From NCBI RefSeq assembly GCF_036010505.1, contig NZ_CP108569.1, forward strand, positions 1,178,001-1,242,000: 64,000 nt of DNA, read 5' to 3'. The notes below the pieces were generated by a model. It was given only the letters and a program-made list of their open reading frames with translations. It ran no database searches and was not told where the DNA came from. A program made the position numbers and the translations under genes. This document shows, one piece after another, positions 20,831-32,012 of this stretch. Position 1 is the first letter of the stretch, and every line of letters starts with the position of its first letter. This DNA is from Streptomyces sp. NBC_01197 (GTDB lineage: Bacteria > Actinomycetota > Actinomycetes > Streptomycetales > Streptomycetaceae).

Positions 20831-21093
20831 TTCTGGTCCTCCCCGTCCTGCCCGATCACGTTCACCTGGAGGGAGACCCGGGTGGCGCCCGCGCCCAGCG
20901 CCCGGCGGAGCAGCGCGTCAACCGCGGTCAGCACCGCGTCGGACGCGCCCTCGGCGGTGTTGCCGAACGGTCCGACGTCCACCGCGTCCAGCTCGGCAGC
21001 CTGGATGACCTCCCGGGCGACCACCGCATGGGGCGGCGCATCGTCCAGATCAAAGGGCTCCGTCGTGAATTCCACTCTCAATCGCACGCGCAC
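20827..21093 (-). CDS. Conserved 88-residue protein
   Basis: Begins MRVRLRVEFTTEPFDLDDAP; alternating strands and helices with a final strand VSLQVNVIG. Layout resembles a small ferredoxin-like fold such as thiamine-binding or YkoF-like proteins, but this is a weak impression. It is the first gene of the leftward pair with the HTH protein and shares the divergent promoter region with hyi. Confidence 0.65.
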   Translation of the reverse strand: MRVRLRVEFTTEPFDLDDAPPHAVVAREVIQAAELDAVDVGPFGNTAEGASDAVLTAVDALLRRALGAGATRVSLQVNVIGQDGEDQK

Positions 21094-21130
21094 AACCTAC
21101 TGCGCGAGGGACGAAAAAAGGCAGGCCCAC

Positions 21131-21196
21131 TTGACAGCTCAGCAGGGCGACAGGCAATCTTCCATCAAGTAGAAAGTAACTTCCGCAATACGGAAG
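21131..21196 (+). promoter_or_regulatory. hyi control region with palindromic operator
   Basis: TTCCGCAATACGGAA (21181-21195) is a near-perfect inverted repeat (outer arms TTCCG/CGGAA). An imperfect copy, TTCCATCAAGTAGAA, is centred 20 bases upstream (21161-21175). A TTGACA lies at 21131. The same operator, also doubled, precedes gcl at 31052. The IclR-type regulator AllR is known to control hyi and gcl in S. coelicolor and is the natural candidate. Confidence 0.7.
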
Positions 21197-21212
21197 GAGC
21201 GCCGAACGCCTT

Positions 21213-22034
21213 ATGGGCTACACGGACCAGCGCTTCGATGTGAACCTCTCGATCCTCTTCACGGAACTCCCGCTTCTGGAGCGTCCCGCGGCCGCCGCCG
21301 CGGCCGGATTCAGCGCGGTCGAGCTGTGGTGGCCCTGGATCGAGACCCCCACCCCTCCGCAGGCCGAGCTCGACGCCCTCAAAAAGGCACTCGACGACGC
21401 CGGCACCCAGCTGGTGGGTCTCAACTTCTACGCCGGCCGGCTCCCCGGCCCGGACCGGGGCGCGCTCTCCGTTCCCGGCCAGGAGTCCGACCGCTTCCGC
21501 GCCAACATCGACATCGCGGCGGACTTCGCCGCGTCGGTCGGCTGCAAGGCGCTCAACGCGCTGTACGGCAACCGGGTCGAAGGCGTGGACCCGGCGGTCC
21601 AGGACGAGCTGGCCCTGGAGAACCTCACGGTAGCGGCCCGCGCCGCCGACCGGGTGGGCGCGATCCTGCTCATCGAGGCGCTCAACAAGCCGGAGTCGCC
21701 GCTCTGCCCGCTGGTGAGCGCTCCGGCGGCGATCGACGTGGTCAACAAGGTCAACGCCCTGACCGGGCTCGGGAACGCGAAGTTCCTGCTCGACCTGTAC
21801 CACCTGTCGATGAACGGCGAGGACCTCAACGAGGTCATCGACACCTACGCCGCACAGACCGGCCATGTGCAGATCGCGGACAACCCCGGCCGCGGCGCGC
21901 CCGGCACGGGTTCGCTGCCGCTGGAGGACCTGCTCGACCGGCTGACCAAGGCCGGCTACGACGGCTGGGTCGGCCTGGAGTACAAGCCGGGCGGCCGGCC
22001 GAGCACCGACGCCTTCGGCTGGCTCCCCAACTGA
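21213..22034 (+). CDS. hyi: Hydroxypyruvate isomerase
   Basis: 273 residues, standard for the family. TIM barrel of the xylose-isomerase-like (AP endonuclease 2) type: N-terminal FDVNLSILFTELPLLERPAA, glutamate ligand in ILLIEALNK, D-x-YHLSMNGEDL and the C-terminal GLEYKPGG strand are all present. It interconverts hydroxypyruvate and tartronate semialdehyde in the glyoxylate-to-glycerate route. First gene of hyi-glxR; the doubled operator upstream suggests control together with gcl. Confidence 0.93.
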   Translation: MGYTDQRFDVNLSILFTELPLLERPAAAAAAGFSAVELWWPWIETPTPPQAELDALKKALDDAGTQLVGLNFYAGRLPGPDRGALSVPGQESDRFRANIDIAADFAASVGCKALNALYGNRVEGVDPAVQDELALENLTVAARAADRVGAILLIEALNKPESPLCPLVSAPAAIDVVNKVNALTGLGNAKFLLDLYHLSMNGEDLNEVIDTYAAQTGHVQIADNPGRGAPGTGSLPLEDLLDRLTKAGYDGWVGLEYKPGGRPSTDAFGWLPN

Positions 22035-22069
22035 CCATCTCCACCCGCGTGTTGAAAGAGGACCCCCGC

Positions 22070-22960
22070 ATGAGCAATCTCCCCAAGGTCGCATGGATCG
22101 GCCTCGGCATCATGGGCTCGCCGATGTCCGAGAACCTGATCAAGGCCGGCTACTCGGTGACCGGCTACACCCTGGAGCCGGACAAGCTGGACCGGCTGGC
22201 CGCCGCAGGCGGCACCGCCGTGTCCTCGATCGCCGAAGCGGTGCGCGACGCCGACGTGGTGATCACCATGGTCCCCGCGTCGCCGCATGTCGAGGCCATC
22301 GCGTACGGTCCTGACGGCATCCTGGAGAACGCCAAGGCGGGCGCGCTGCTGATCGACATGTCATCGATCACCCCGCAGACCTCGGTCGACCTGGGCAAGG
22401 CCGGTGGCGAGAAGGGCCTGCGCGTCCTGGACGCCCCGGTCTCCGGCGGCGAAGCCGGTGCCATCGAGGCCGTACTCTCGATCATGGTCGGCGGCGAGCA
22501 GGCCGACTTCGACGCCGCCAAGCCGATCCTGGACGCGCTGGGCAAGACCATCGTGCTCTGCGGTCCGCACGGTTCGGGCCAGACGGTGAAGGCCGCCAAC
22601 CAGCTGATCGTCGCCGTCAACATCCAGGCGTGCGCCGAGGCCGTGGTCTTCCTGGAGAAGTCCGGTGTGAACCTCAGCGCGGCCCTCGACGTCCTCAACG
22701 GCGGGCTGGCCGGTTCGACCGTCCTGACGCGCAAGAAGGACAACTTCCTGAACCGGGACTTCAAGCCCGGCTTCCGGATCGACCTGCACCACAAGGACAT
22801 GGGCATCGTCACCGACGCCGCCCGCAACGTCGGCGCCGCGCTGCCCGTCGGCGCAGTCGTCGCCCAGCTGGTCGCCTCGCTGCGCGCCCAGGGTGACGGC
22901 GGCCTCGACCACTCCGCACTGCTGCGCTCGGTCGAGCGGCTGTCCGGCCAGCAGGCCTGA
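22070..22960 (+). CDS. glxR: 2-hydroxy-3-oxopropionate (tartronate semialdehyde) reductase
   Basis: 296 residues from ATG 22070 (AAGAGGA upstream). Beta-hydroxyacid dehydrogenase family: Rossmann motif [13 protein letters not shown] at 9-21, substrate loop [11 protein letters not shown] near 123-133, and catalytic Lys in [13 protein letters not shown] helix followed by GG. Reduces tartronate semialdehyde to D-glycerate with NAD(P)H, downstream of Gcl. It follows hyi by 35 bases and is surely co-transcribed. Confidence 0.95.
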   Translation: MSNLPKVAWIGLGIMGSPMSENLIKAGYSVTGYTLEPDKLDRLAAAGGTAVSSIAEAVRDADVVITMVPASPHVEAIAYGPDGILENAKAGALLIDMSSITPQTSVDLGKAGGEKGLRVLDAPVSGGEAGAIEAVLSIMVGGEQADFDAAKPILDALGKTIVLCGPHGSGQTVKAANQLIVAVNIQACAEAVVFLEKSGVNLSAALDVLNGGLAGSTVLTRKKDNFLNRDFKPGFRIDLHHKDMGIVTDAARNVGAALPVGAVVAQLVASLRAQGDGGLDHSALLRSVERLSGQQA

Positions 22961-23077
22961 CACCCGCCTCCCTTCCGGGGCTCCGTCCGGCCCCTTCCGA
23001 ACTCCGGTCCGCGGCAGTGCTGACACCTGTCCTGTCGCGCCCAGGCGCTGCCGCGGTCCGGTCTCCTCACCTCAATT

Positions 23078-23092
23078 TCAACAAACTGTTGA
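23078..23092. promoter_or_regulatory. Palindrome in the catalase upstream region
   Basis: TCAACAAACTGTTGA, a 6-bp inverted repeat with a 3-base spacer, overlapping a TTGACG that could be a -35. A similar palindrome (TCAACTTTCTGTTGA) stands upstream of the urea transporter at 63332. Confidence 0.45.
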
Positions 23093-23156
23093 CGTAGCGT
23101 TCGCAGCGTATTTACGCTCCTCAAGCCGTCAGCAGCCCCAGTACGGAAGGTCCACG

Positions 23157-24614
23157 ATGTCGAAGCGCGTGCTTACGACCGAGTCAGGCGCCCCGGTCGC
23201 CGACAACCAGAACTCTGCCACCGCCGGCGTCGGCGGTCCGATCCTCATCCAGGACCAGCACCTGCTGGAGAAGCTGGCCCGGTTCAACCGTGAGCGCATT
23301 CCGGAGCGTGTCGTCCACGCCCGCGGCTCCGGCGCGTACGGCTACTTCGAGGTGACCGACGACGTCACCGGCTTCACCCGCGCCGACTTCCTCTCCGCCG
23401 TGGGCAAGCGCACCGAGACATTCATCCGCTTCTCCACCGTGGCCGACTCGCTGGGTGGCCGGGACGCGGTCCGCGACCCGCGCGGCTTCGCGCTGAAGTT
23501 CTACACCGACGAGGGCAATTACGACCTCGTCGGCAACAACACCCCGGTGTTCTTCATCAAGGACCCCATCAAGTTCCCCGACTTCATCCACTCCCAGAAG
23601 CGTGACCCGTTCACGGGAAAGCAGGAGCAGAACAACGTCTGGGACTTCTGGGCACACTCCCCCGAGGCGACCCACCAGGTGACCTGGCTGATGGGCGACC
23701 GCGGCATCCCCGCCTCGTACCGGCACATGAACGGCTACGGCTCGCACACCTACCAGTGGACGAACGCGCAGGGCGAGGCCTTCTTCGTCAAGTACCACTT
23801 CAAGACGAACCAGGGCGTCCGCAGCCTCTCCGCCGACCAGGCCAACGAACTGGTGGGCAAGGACTCCGACAGCCACCAGACCGACCTGCTCCAGGCGATC
23901 GAGCGGGGCGTCAACCCGTCCTGGACGCTGCACGTCCAGATCATGCCGGCGGCCGAGGCGGCCGACTACCGCTTCAACCCGTTCGACGTCACCAAGGTGT
24001 GGCCGCACAGCGACTACCCGCTGCAGCGCGTCGGCCGGCTGGTCCTCGACCGCAACCCGGACAACGTCTTCGCCGAGGTCGAGCAGGCCGCGTTCTCGCC
24101 GAACAACTTCGTGCCCGGCATCGGGCCCTCGCCGGACAAGATGCTCCAGGGCCGTCTCTTCGCCTACGCCGACGCGCAGCGTTACCGCCTGGGCATCAAC
24201 CACACGCAGCTGCCGGTCAACGCGCCGCGCAAGGCGACCGCCGACAACTACGGCCGGGACGGCGCCATGGCGACCTGCTACGGCTCGCGCCACGACAAGA
24301 ACTACGAGCCGAACTCCCACGCGGGCCCGGCCCAGACGGACGCACCCCTGGCCGCCCCGCTGCCCGTGACCGGCTGGACCGGAGCGCAGGGCGCCGCCGA
24401 GCACGTGAAGGACGACCACTTCTTCCAGGCGGGCGAGCTCTACCGGCTCATGTCCGACGACGAGAAGTCGCGCCTGATCGCCAACATCGCGAGCGGCCTC
24501 TCGCAGGTCACCCTCGACGAGGTCATCGAGAAGAACCTCGCGCACTTCCACGCTGCCGACACGGAGTACGGCAAGCGCGTCGAGGAAGCGGTCCGCGCCC
24601 TGCGCGAGGACTGA
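23157..24614 (+). CDS. Monofunctional haem catalase
   Basis: 485 residues from ATG 23157 (GGAAGG upstream), the size of small-subunit clade 3 catalases. Distal His in [18 protein letters not shown], Asn in [11 protein letters not shown], and the proximal haem Tyr in the [14 protein letters not shown] motif are present. Decomposes hydrogen peroxide. In Streptomyces this gene lies directly after tartronate semialdehyde reductase, probably protecting against peroxide formed during glycolate/urate-linked oxidation. It has its own 196-base upstream region. Confidence 0.96.
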   Translation: MSKRVLTTESGAPVADNQNSATAGVGGPILIQDQHLLEKLARFNRERIPERVVHARGSGAYGYFEVTDDVTGFTRADFLSAVGKRTETFIRFSTVADSLGGRDAVRDPRGFALKFYTDEGNYDLVGNNTPVFFIKDPIKFPDFIHSQKRDPFTGKQEQNNVWDFWAHSPEATHQVTWLMGDRGIPASYRHMNGYGSHTYQWTNAQGEAFFVKYHFKTNQGVRSLSADQANELVGKDSDSHQTDLLQAIERGVNPSWTLHVQIMPAAEAADYRFNPFDVTKVWPHSDYPLQRVGRLVLDRNPDNVFAEVEQAAFSPNNFVPGIGPSPDKMLQGRLFAYADAQRYRLGINHTQLPVNAPRKATADNYGRDGAMATCYGSRHDKNYEPNSHAGPAQTDAPLAAPLPVTGWTGAQGAAEHVKDDHFFQAGELYRLMSDDEKSRLIANIASGLSQVTLDEVIEKNLAHFHAADTEYGKRVEEAVRALRED

Positions 24615-24634
24615 GCGAACCGATAGACGGCGCA

Positions 24635-24661
24635 GGTGACTTGACGGGAGGTCAGGTCACC
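24635..24661. terminator. Hairpin after catalase
   Basis: GGTGACTTGAC / GTCAGGTCACC, 11-bp stem with one mismatch, loop GGGAG; no U tract. The 340 bases between it and 24957 contain no gene I can support. Confidence 0.5.
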
Positions 24662-24956
24662 GGCGCGGTCCGGGCCACCGTCCCGATGAGGGGTGGCCGG
24701 CGGCCCGGACAAGCCTGCGGACCGCGGCGGAGCGACGATGCCAGTGCGGTGGTCAAGGCTCCCCGGCGCTCTCCTGATGTGAAGGAGAGGGGCGGGAGGG
24801 CCGATCGCACTCCGCCGCGGTCCCCTGCTGCCCCACAGCGGGAACCTCCCCACAGCCGCACCGTTCAGAGCACCACCCCAATGCCCCGCCCGGCGGCACG
24901 AATGTCCTGTCGCGCCCAGCCTCGTACCGTCGGGCGGTATCCAGCACCACGAGCCG

Positions 24957-24999
24957 GAGTGCGGAACAGGGTCCACGATCCCTTGTTCCGCACTCCTTT
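24957..24999. terminator. Terminator between catalase and the response regulator
   Basis: Long stem GGAGTGCGGAACA-GGG / CCCTTGTTCCGCACTCC with one bulge, followed by TTTT on the right. It serves converging transcripts. Confidence 0.85.
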
Positions 25000-25025
25000 T
25001 CGTGTGCCCCAGGCTCGGACCGGAC

Positions 25026-25682
25026 TCATCCACGCCCCTCGACCAGGCCGGACTCCCAGGCCCAGGCGGCGATCTCCACGCGGTTGCGGGCGGACAGTTT
25101 GATCTGCACGTTTGCGAGATGGGTCTTCACCGTGCCCACCGAGATGGACAGTCCGGCGGCGATCTCGGCGTTGGTCAGCCCTCTGGCCACCAGACGTACC
25201 AGGTCCGTCTCCCGCGCGGAGAGCGCGGTGTGCGGCTCCCGTACGACGGGCACGGCGCTGTTGAGGCGCCGCAGCAGCCGGACGGTGATGGCCGGGCTCA
25301 CCAGTGCCTCGCCCGATGCGGCCGCCCGGATGGCCTCGACCAGCAGGGCAGGCCCGGAGTCCTTGATCAGGAATCCGGATGCGCCTTCGCTCAGGGCGCG
25401 CTGGACGTACTCGTCGTCGTCGAACGTCGTGACCACGACGACCTTCGGCGGATCCACCGTGCCGGGGCGCGTCAGTCTGCGCAGCGCCTCCAGCCCGTCC
25501 ATGCGGGGCATCCGGATGTCCATGAGCACCACGTCGGGCCGGTGGCGTCCGGCGAGTTCCACGGCGTGCACCCCGTCCGTGGCCTCCGCGACGACGTCGA
25601 TGTCGTCCTCCGCTGCGAGAATCATCGCGAACCCGGCACGGACCATGGCCTGGTCGTCGGCGATCAGTACCCGGATCGTCAC
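25026..25682 (-). CDS. NarL/LuxR-family response regulator
   Basis: 218 residues from GTG 25682, overlapping the kinase stop (GTGA). Receiver domain with DD at 9-10 and phosphoacceptor Asp55 (VLMDIRMP); TTF at 84-86 and K (IKD) around 105. LuxR-type HTH at residues 153-205 (ALSARETDLVRLVARGLTNA...GTVKTHLAN). Partner of the adjacent histidine kinase. The divergent ABC exporter genes are the likely target. A longer frame running to 27425 is an artefact of G+C bias. Confidence 0.95.
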   Translation of the reverse strand: MTIRVLIADDQAMVRAGFAMILAAEDDIDVVAEATDGVHAVELAGRHRPDVVLMDIRMPRMDGLEALRRLTRPGTVDPPKVVVVTTFDDDEYVQRALSEGASGFLIKDSGPALLVEAIRAAASGEALVSPAITVRLLRRLNSAVPVVREPHTALSARETDLVRLVARGLTNAEIAAGLSISVGTVKTHLANVQIKLSARNRVEIAAWAWESGLVEGRG

Positions 25683-26986
25683 GAGGCCGCCTCCCCTGCC
25701 GTGGCCACCGGCAGCGTCGCCTCGACGCCCCAGCCGCCGCCCGTCACCGGGCCCGCCTGGACGCTTCCGCCGATCAGGCCCACCCGCTCGTCCAGGCCCT
25801 TCAGCCCGAAGCCGCCCTGCGAGACATGGCGCGGCCGTCCGTCGTCGCTGACCCGTACGGTGAGCCGGTCTCCCGAGCGGCCCACGCGCACCCGCACCTC
25901 GGTGCATCCGTGGGCGTGTTTGCGTACGTTGGTGAGGGCCTCCATCACCACCCGGTGTGCGGTGGTGGTCACCTCGACCGGCAGGTCGTCGAAGGTACCG
26001 TCCAGATCGAGCCGGGCCCGGGCACCACCGACGGCCGAGAACTCCTCGACCAGCGAACGCACTTCGCCGATGCCCGCCAGCGGCGTCAGTGTCACTTCCC
26101 CGTCGGCGTCCCGCAGCATCCCCACCATGTGCCGCATGGAGGTCAGCGCCTCCGAGCCGGCCTGCTCGATCCGCTGCAGCGCGGGCGGCACCAGTTCGGG
26201 CCGCCGGCCCGCGATCGCCTGGGCTCCCTGTGCCTGTACGACGATGCCGGTCACATGATGGGCGACGAAGTCGTGCAGGTCCCTGGCGAACTCCGTGCGC
26301 TGCTCCAGCCGGAGAGCCGCCGCCTGCCGCCGCCGGTCCACCAGAAGCAGCCGCGTCCCGAGGCCGGTGCCCAACGCGGTGACCGCTGCCAGGGCGAAGA
26401 GCAGCGCCATGATGGTGGTGGACTGCCGCACATCGACCGACACCGGCCGCACCACGACGGCCAGGAACAGTACGGGGACGGCCGCCGCCGCCCACGACGG
26501 CATACCGCGCCGGGCGACGACCAGCAGGAGCCACACCAGCGACGCCGGTTCCGCGAATCCCATCGCCTGTGAGGCAGCCACCATTTCCACGTGCAGCAGG
26601 ACCGAGAGGCACAGCGACACGACCGCGAGGGCGCAGGCGGCCATCGGCAGCGCCCGGGCGCCGAGCCGGGGCGACACAACGACGAGAGCGACGGCGAGCA
26701 GGGCGCCGATCGGCTTGGCGGGGCCGTATCCCTCGGTCCAGTAGAAACCGCCCACGCAGTCCAGCGCCACGAGGGCGGCCAGGGCCCCGACCAACAGCAG
26801 CCACACCGTGACAGGCAGTAGCTGCGAACGCCCTGTCCCTGTGGCCGCGCTGCTCGCCGCCTCCCCTCTCTCCCCCGCCGACCGGCCGAAAGTCTGAGCC
26901 GGCCGCGCAGGATCTGTCTTTCGCCGGATCCCCTGAGGGACGCGGCCGAGGAGAGTTGTTCCCGCCGGGCGGCGTTCGCCATTCAT
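25679..26986 (-). CDS. Membrane sensor histidine kinase (HisKA_3)
   Basis: About 435 residues. Four to five hydrophobic segments between residues 57 and 210 make the membrane sensor. H-box RDLHDFVAHHVTGI with phospho-accepting His near 238, then N-box-like VVMEALTNVRKHA and a C-terminal ATPase with GFGLKGLDERVGLIGG. Desensitises to the small-molecule or envelope stress type of signal typical of kinases beside ABC exporters; the ligand is unknown. Start overlaps the shared divergent region with the ABC operon, 78 bases wide. Confidence 0.93.
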   Translation of the reverse strand: MNGERRPAGTTLLGRVPQGIRRKTDPARPAQTFGRSAGERGEAASSAATGTGRSQLLPVTVWLLLVGALAALVALDCVGGFYWTEGYGPAKPIGALLAVALVVVSPRLGARALPMAACALAVVSLCLSVLLHVEMVAASQAMGFAEPASLVWLLLVVARRGMPSWAAAAVPVLFLAVVVRPVSVDVRQSTTIMALLFALAAVTALGTGLGTRLLLVDRRRQAAALRLEQRTEFARDLHDFVAHHVTGIVVQAQGAQAIAGRRPELVPPALQRIEQAGSEALTSMRHMVGMLRDADGEVTLTPLAGIGEVRSLVEEFSAVGGARARLDLDGTFDDLPVEVTTTAHRVVMEALTNVRKHAHGCTEVRVRVGRSGDRLTVRVSDDGRPRHVSQGGFGLKGLDERVGLIGGSVQAGPVTGGGWGVEATLPVATAGEAAS

Positions 26987-27063
26987 CACCCGACGAGCAT
27001 GTCATGACCACGGCCGACGTCGCCCCGGTGGCCGCCCCTCCACACTCACAGGAGCCACACCAT

Positions 27064-28095
27064 ATGGACCAGGCAGAGATGCACCAGGGAAGCGGAACGG
27101 GGTTCACGCGCCCCGTCGGCGAGCCGGCGTTCGAGGCCCATGGGCTCGGCAAGCAGTACCGGCGCGGCTGGGCGTTGCGGGACGTTTCCTTCCGGCTGCC
27201 GGCCGGGCGGGTGTGCGGCCTCGTCGGCCCCAACGGCGCAGGTAAGAGCACCCTGATGGGTCTGGCGACCAACATGATCCGGCCGACGACCGGCGCCCTG
27301 CGGGTGTTCGGCGCGGCGCCGGGGTCGATGGAGGCGGTTCTGCGAACGGCGTTCCTGACGCAGGAGAAGCCGCTGTTCCGGCGCTTCACCGTCGCCGAGA
27401 CCCTGCGGCTGGGCCGAGAGCTCAACCCCCGCTGGGACCAGGGGGTCGCCGAGGGGATCGTCCGCGCGGGCCAGGTACCGCTGGGAGCGAAGATCGGAAC
27501 ACTGTCCGGCGGTCAGCGCACCCGCGTCGCCTTCGCCCTGGCTTTCGGAAAGCGCCCTGATCTGCTCATCCTCGACGAGCCGATGTCCGATCTGGACCCG
27601 CTGGTCCGCCGCGAGCTCATGGCCACACTGACGGCGGAGGCCGCCGAACACGGCACAACGGTGCTGGTGTCATCGCACATGCTCGCCGAGCTGGAGTACG
27701 TCTGCGACTACCTCCTCGTCATCGCGGACGGCGGGCTGCGTCTCGCGGGCGAGGTGGACGAACTGCGCGCCGCACACGCCCTGTTCACCTTTCCTGGAGA
27801 CGGCTCGTCCCCAGTCGTCACACCGCACCACGTCATTGGGTCGCACAGCATCGGGGACCACAGCATCCAGACCCACAGCTTCGGGTCGCACGGCGGCGAC
27901 GGCAGGCCGGGCGTCCTGGTGCGGCTCGGCGGGCCGATCGAGTACCGCGGGCAGGCCGAGCCGCCCACCCTGGAAGAACTCCTGCTCGCCTATCTGCGTT
28001 CACCCGACGCGCCTGCGCTGATCACCCCCAGCGCCCGGGTCGGCGACATCCACGACATCATCACCCGCGACCCGAAGAAGGCTGTGACCGCATGA
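27064..28095 (+). CDS. ABC transporter ATP-binding protein
   Basis: 343 residues from ATG 27064, which has AGGAG 9 bases upstream; ATG 27004 is a weaker alternative. Walker A GPNGAGKST, signature LSGGQRTR, Walker B LLILDEPMSDLDP and switch His in VLVSSHML are complete. The segment at about residues 255-285 is an unusual His/Ser/Gly-rich insert with repeated HSIGDHSIQTHSFGSH. With the overlapping permease gene it forms a drug/peptide-type exporter or a membrane-stress ABC unit, next to its two-component system. Confidence 0.94.
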   Translation: MDQAEMHQGSGTGFTRPVGEPAFEAHGLGKQYRRGWALRDVSFRLPAGRVCGLVGPNGAGKSTLMGLATNMIRPTTGALRVFGAAPGSMEAVLRTAFLTQEKPLFRRFTVAETLRLGRELNPRWDQGVAEGIVRAGQVPLGAKIGTLSGGQRTRVAFALAFGKRPDLLILDEPMSDLDPLVRRELMATLTAEAAEHGTTVLVSSHMLAELEYVCDYLLVIADGGLRLAGEVDELRAAHALFTFPGDGSSPVVTPHHVIGSHSIGDHSIQTHSFGSHGGDGRPGVLVRLGGPIEYRGQAEPPTLEELLLAYLRSPDAPALITPSARVGDIHDIITRDPKKAVTA

Positions 28096-29126
28096 CCACG
28101 CTCACCCGTAACCCGGCCCGCCCGGCGCCCGAGGGGCGCCCGAGGAACGGACGGAGCTCGGAGGCCCGCCCCCGGCTCGGCGGTACGGTCTGGCTCGTCT
28201 GGCGCCAGCACCGCGCCGCGTTCTGGACCCTCATCGCTCTCACCGCCCTCTGCGTGCTCGTCATGGTCTGGCTGCGCGGGCAGATGATGGACTACCTGGG
28301 CAGCTACGACTCGACCCCGCACAAGTCCGACAGCCTGCCGGCCGATTTCGAGAAGTACGCCGACCGTATGTTCAGCGTCGGGAGCTACCTGGGCTACATC
28401 CCCGTCCTGGCGGGGGTCCTCCTCGGTGCTCCGCTCATCGCGGGAGACCTGGAGTCCGGCACCGCGAAGCTGGTGACCTCGCAGTCCGTCAGCCGGCTGC
28501 GGTGGCTCACCACGAAGCTCGCCATGCCCGCCGCTCTGATCGCGCTCTCCACCACCGTGCTCGCCGCCGTCTTCACCTGGTGGTGGAGCCCGGTCCAGGG
28601 GCGTTCAGCCGCCCTGGCCTGGACCTCCTTCTTCGACGTCACGGGGGTCACGCCGGTGGCCTACGCCCTGCTCACGTTCACCGTGGGCGTGGCGGTCGGA
28701 ATGCTCCTGCGCCGCACGCTGGTGTCGATGGTGGTCACACTCGGCATCGTCGTGGCGATCGGGGTCGTCTGGGACCGGTTCCGGCTGAGCCTGGGGCACA
28801 TCATGTCGGTCAGCACCCACAAGGGCATTGGTCCCGGCGCCGCGCTTCCGACGCTGCCCGCCCAGGCGGAACAGCAGGGCCAGGGCACCTACTTCCTCAC
28901 CCGCTCCGGAAGCCGTCTGGACTGGACCACCTGCCTCGATCGCTCGGGCGACGACAAGGCGCACACCGCCTGCCTGGAGTCCAAGCACGTCATCGGCTAC
29001 TCCATGGACTACCTCCCCGTCTCCCAGATGCACACGATGCAGTGGCTCGGAGCCGGCATCATGCTCGCCGTCACCGCCGCCGTTGTCGCCTTCGTCATCC
29101 TCTGGGGCCGCAAGCGGCTTCTGTGA
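28092..29126 (+). CDS. ABC-2-type permease
   Basis: 344 residues, overlapping the ATPase gene by ATGA. A cytoplasmic N-terminus is followed by TM1 (FWTLIALTALCVLVMVWL), a large extracytoplasmic loop, and about five further TM segments ending VVAFVILWGRKRLL. The second large loop (about 245-310) has two Cys residues. It forms the membrane channel for the ATPase. Substrate unknown. Confidence 0.9.
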   Translation: MTTLTRNPARPAPEGRPRNGRSSEARPRLGGTVWLVWRQHRAAFWTLIALTALCVLVMVWLRGQMMDYLGSYDSTPHKSDSLPADFEKYADRMFSVGSYLGYIPVLAGVLLGAPLIAGDLESGTAKLVTSQSVSRLRWLTTKLAMPAALIALSTTVLAAVFTWWWSPVQGRSAALAWTSFFDVTGVTPVAYALLTFTVGVAVGMLLRRTLVSMVVTLGIVVAIGVVWDRFRLSLGHIMSVSTHKGIGPGAALPTLPAQAEQQGQGTYFLTRSGSRLDWTTCLDRSGDDKAHTACLESKHVIGYSMDYLPVSQMHTMQWLGAGIMLAVTAAVVAFVILWGRKRLL

Positions 29127-29156
29127 CCACCGCCGTCCCGGGGCGCCGGAACACGC

Positions 29157-29192
29157 AAAGGGCGGGCCGCCGTTGCCGGCGACCCGCCCTTT
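29157..29192. terminator. Convergent terminator
   Basis: AAAGGGCGGG / CCCGCCCTTT stem around GCCGCC/GGCG; ends with AAAG on one side and CTTTCC on the other, between the permease gene and gcl. Confidence 0.8.
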
Positions 29193-29204
29193 CCGGTGCG
29201 ATGG

Positions 29205-30989
<1,785 letters not shown>

Positions 30990-31051
30990 TGAATACTCCT
31001 GCTCGCCAGTCGGAGTGGGCCTCCTGTCGCGCCAACCTGAGATCGCCCAAT

Positions 31052-31088
31052 TCCGTATTACGGAAGTTCATTTCTGCTATACGGAAGC
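31052..31088 (-). promoter_or_regulatory. gcl operator pair
   Basis: TTCCGTATTACGGAA (31052-31066) has perfect TTCCGTA/TACGGAA arms. A second, imperfect copy (TTCTGCTATACGGAA, 31073-31087) is centred about 21 bases away. The arrangement copies that upstream of hyi (21161-21195). Confidence 0.72.
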
Positions 31089-31192
31089 AATGTAAGAGGT
31101 GGCTGTACCTGCCGTCAAGGGAAGAGGGACGGACATGGGTCACCTGTGCGAAGTACGCCCCCGGGCCGGGCCGCTTGGTGGACGATGACCCC

Positions 31193-31999
31193 ATGGGAGA
31201 AGGCGCGGGAGAGGGAGCGGGGACGGGTGCCGGAAGAGGCGCGGGCGAGCGGGCTACGAGCGCGGTCGTGCGCTGCCCGGTCTGCCTGGAGGAACACGCC
31301 TATCTGGCGACGGTCCTGCCCTGCGCCTGCGGCGCTCCGCTCGCCCCGCCGCTGCTGACGGACACGCCGCCGGTGCCGATCACGCGCCGGAGCTGGTCGG
31401 ACGAGTGGGTCGCGGTCCGCTGCGCCGCGTGCGGCCGGCAGAGCGAGTGGCCGCGCCCCGAGATCGGCTGCTCCTGCGGTACGGTCCTGCGGCTGGCGGT
31501 TCGCCCGGTGACGACTCCCCCGGCGGCCCCGGACACGGCGGCACCGGGCACGGCGGTCCCGGACACGGCGGCTGAGGACGCGGCCGCTCCACGCGCGGCC
31601 GCCGCGCCCCGGCCCGTCTTCCGTCCCATGGCGATCCGCACCGCGGGCGACGTGGTGTCGGCGGCGGCGCGCTATCTGGAGTGGCTTGGCTTCCGGGGCA
31701 TCGTGCAGCCGGAGCGGCGGCCCGCCTCCGGGATCGATCTGCACGGCCCCGGCCTGATCGCCACGGTCGAGGCCACCACCCGGCCCGCGGTTCTGCGGGA
31801 CATAGAGTGCCTGTGGCTGCACGGGATGAGTTCAGCGTCGGCGTGCGTCTTCTTCTCCCTCTCGGGGTACACCGCCGACGCGCGCACCCGGGCCGACGAC
31901 CTGGCCGTGCCGCTCTTCGCGCTGGATCTCACCGGCGCCCCGCAGCCGGTCAACCGACCGGCCGACGAACTGGTCAGCACGGGCGCGGCACAGACCTAG
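31193..31999 (+). CDS. Zinc-ribbon protein with Mrr/restriction-endonuclease-like domain
   Basis: 268 residues from ATG 31193. Residues 27-105 hold two Cys clusters (RCPVCLEEH, LPCACG; RCAACGRQ, GCSCG) as zinc ribbons. An Ala/Pro-rich linker follows. Residues 148-255 (AGDVVSAAARYLEWLGF...GIDLHGPGLIATVEATTRPA) follow the layout of Mrr-type restriction endonuclease folds: helix, D-loop, strand with VEATT. The catalytic Lys of PD-(D/E)xK is Thr here, so activity is doubtful. The gene is conserved next to gcl in Streptomyces as I recall. Confidence 0.7.
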   Translation: MGEGAGEGAGTGAGRGAGERATSAVVRCPVCLEEHAYLATVLPCACGAPLAPPLLTDTPPVPITRRSWSDEWVAVRCAACGRQSEWPRPEIGCSCGTVLRLAVRPVTTPPAAPDTAAPGTAVPDTAAEDAAAPRAAAAPRPVFRPMAIRTAGDVVSAAARYLEWLGFRGIVQPERRPASGIDLHGPGLIATVEATTRPAVLRDIECLWLHGMSSASACVFFSLSGYTADARTRADDLAVPLFALDLTGAPQPVNRPADELVSTGAAQT

Positions 32000-32012
32000 G
32001 ACCTCTCCGGCC

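Noticed and set aside
22893..23157. Longer catalase start at 22893
   Set aside because: Overlaps glxR and adds non-conserved sequence; [13 protein letters not shown] at 23157 has a good ribosome site.
25026..27425. Very long reverse frame of about 800 codons spanning the two-component genes
   Set aside because: It runs out of frame through the kinase gene; domain content fits only the 218-residue response regulator at the end. Open frames of this kind are caused by high G+C.
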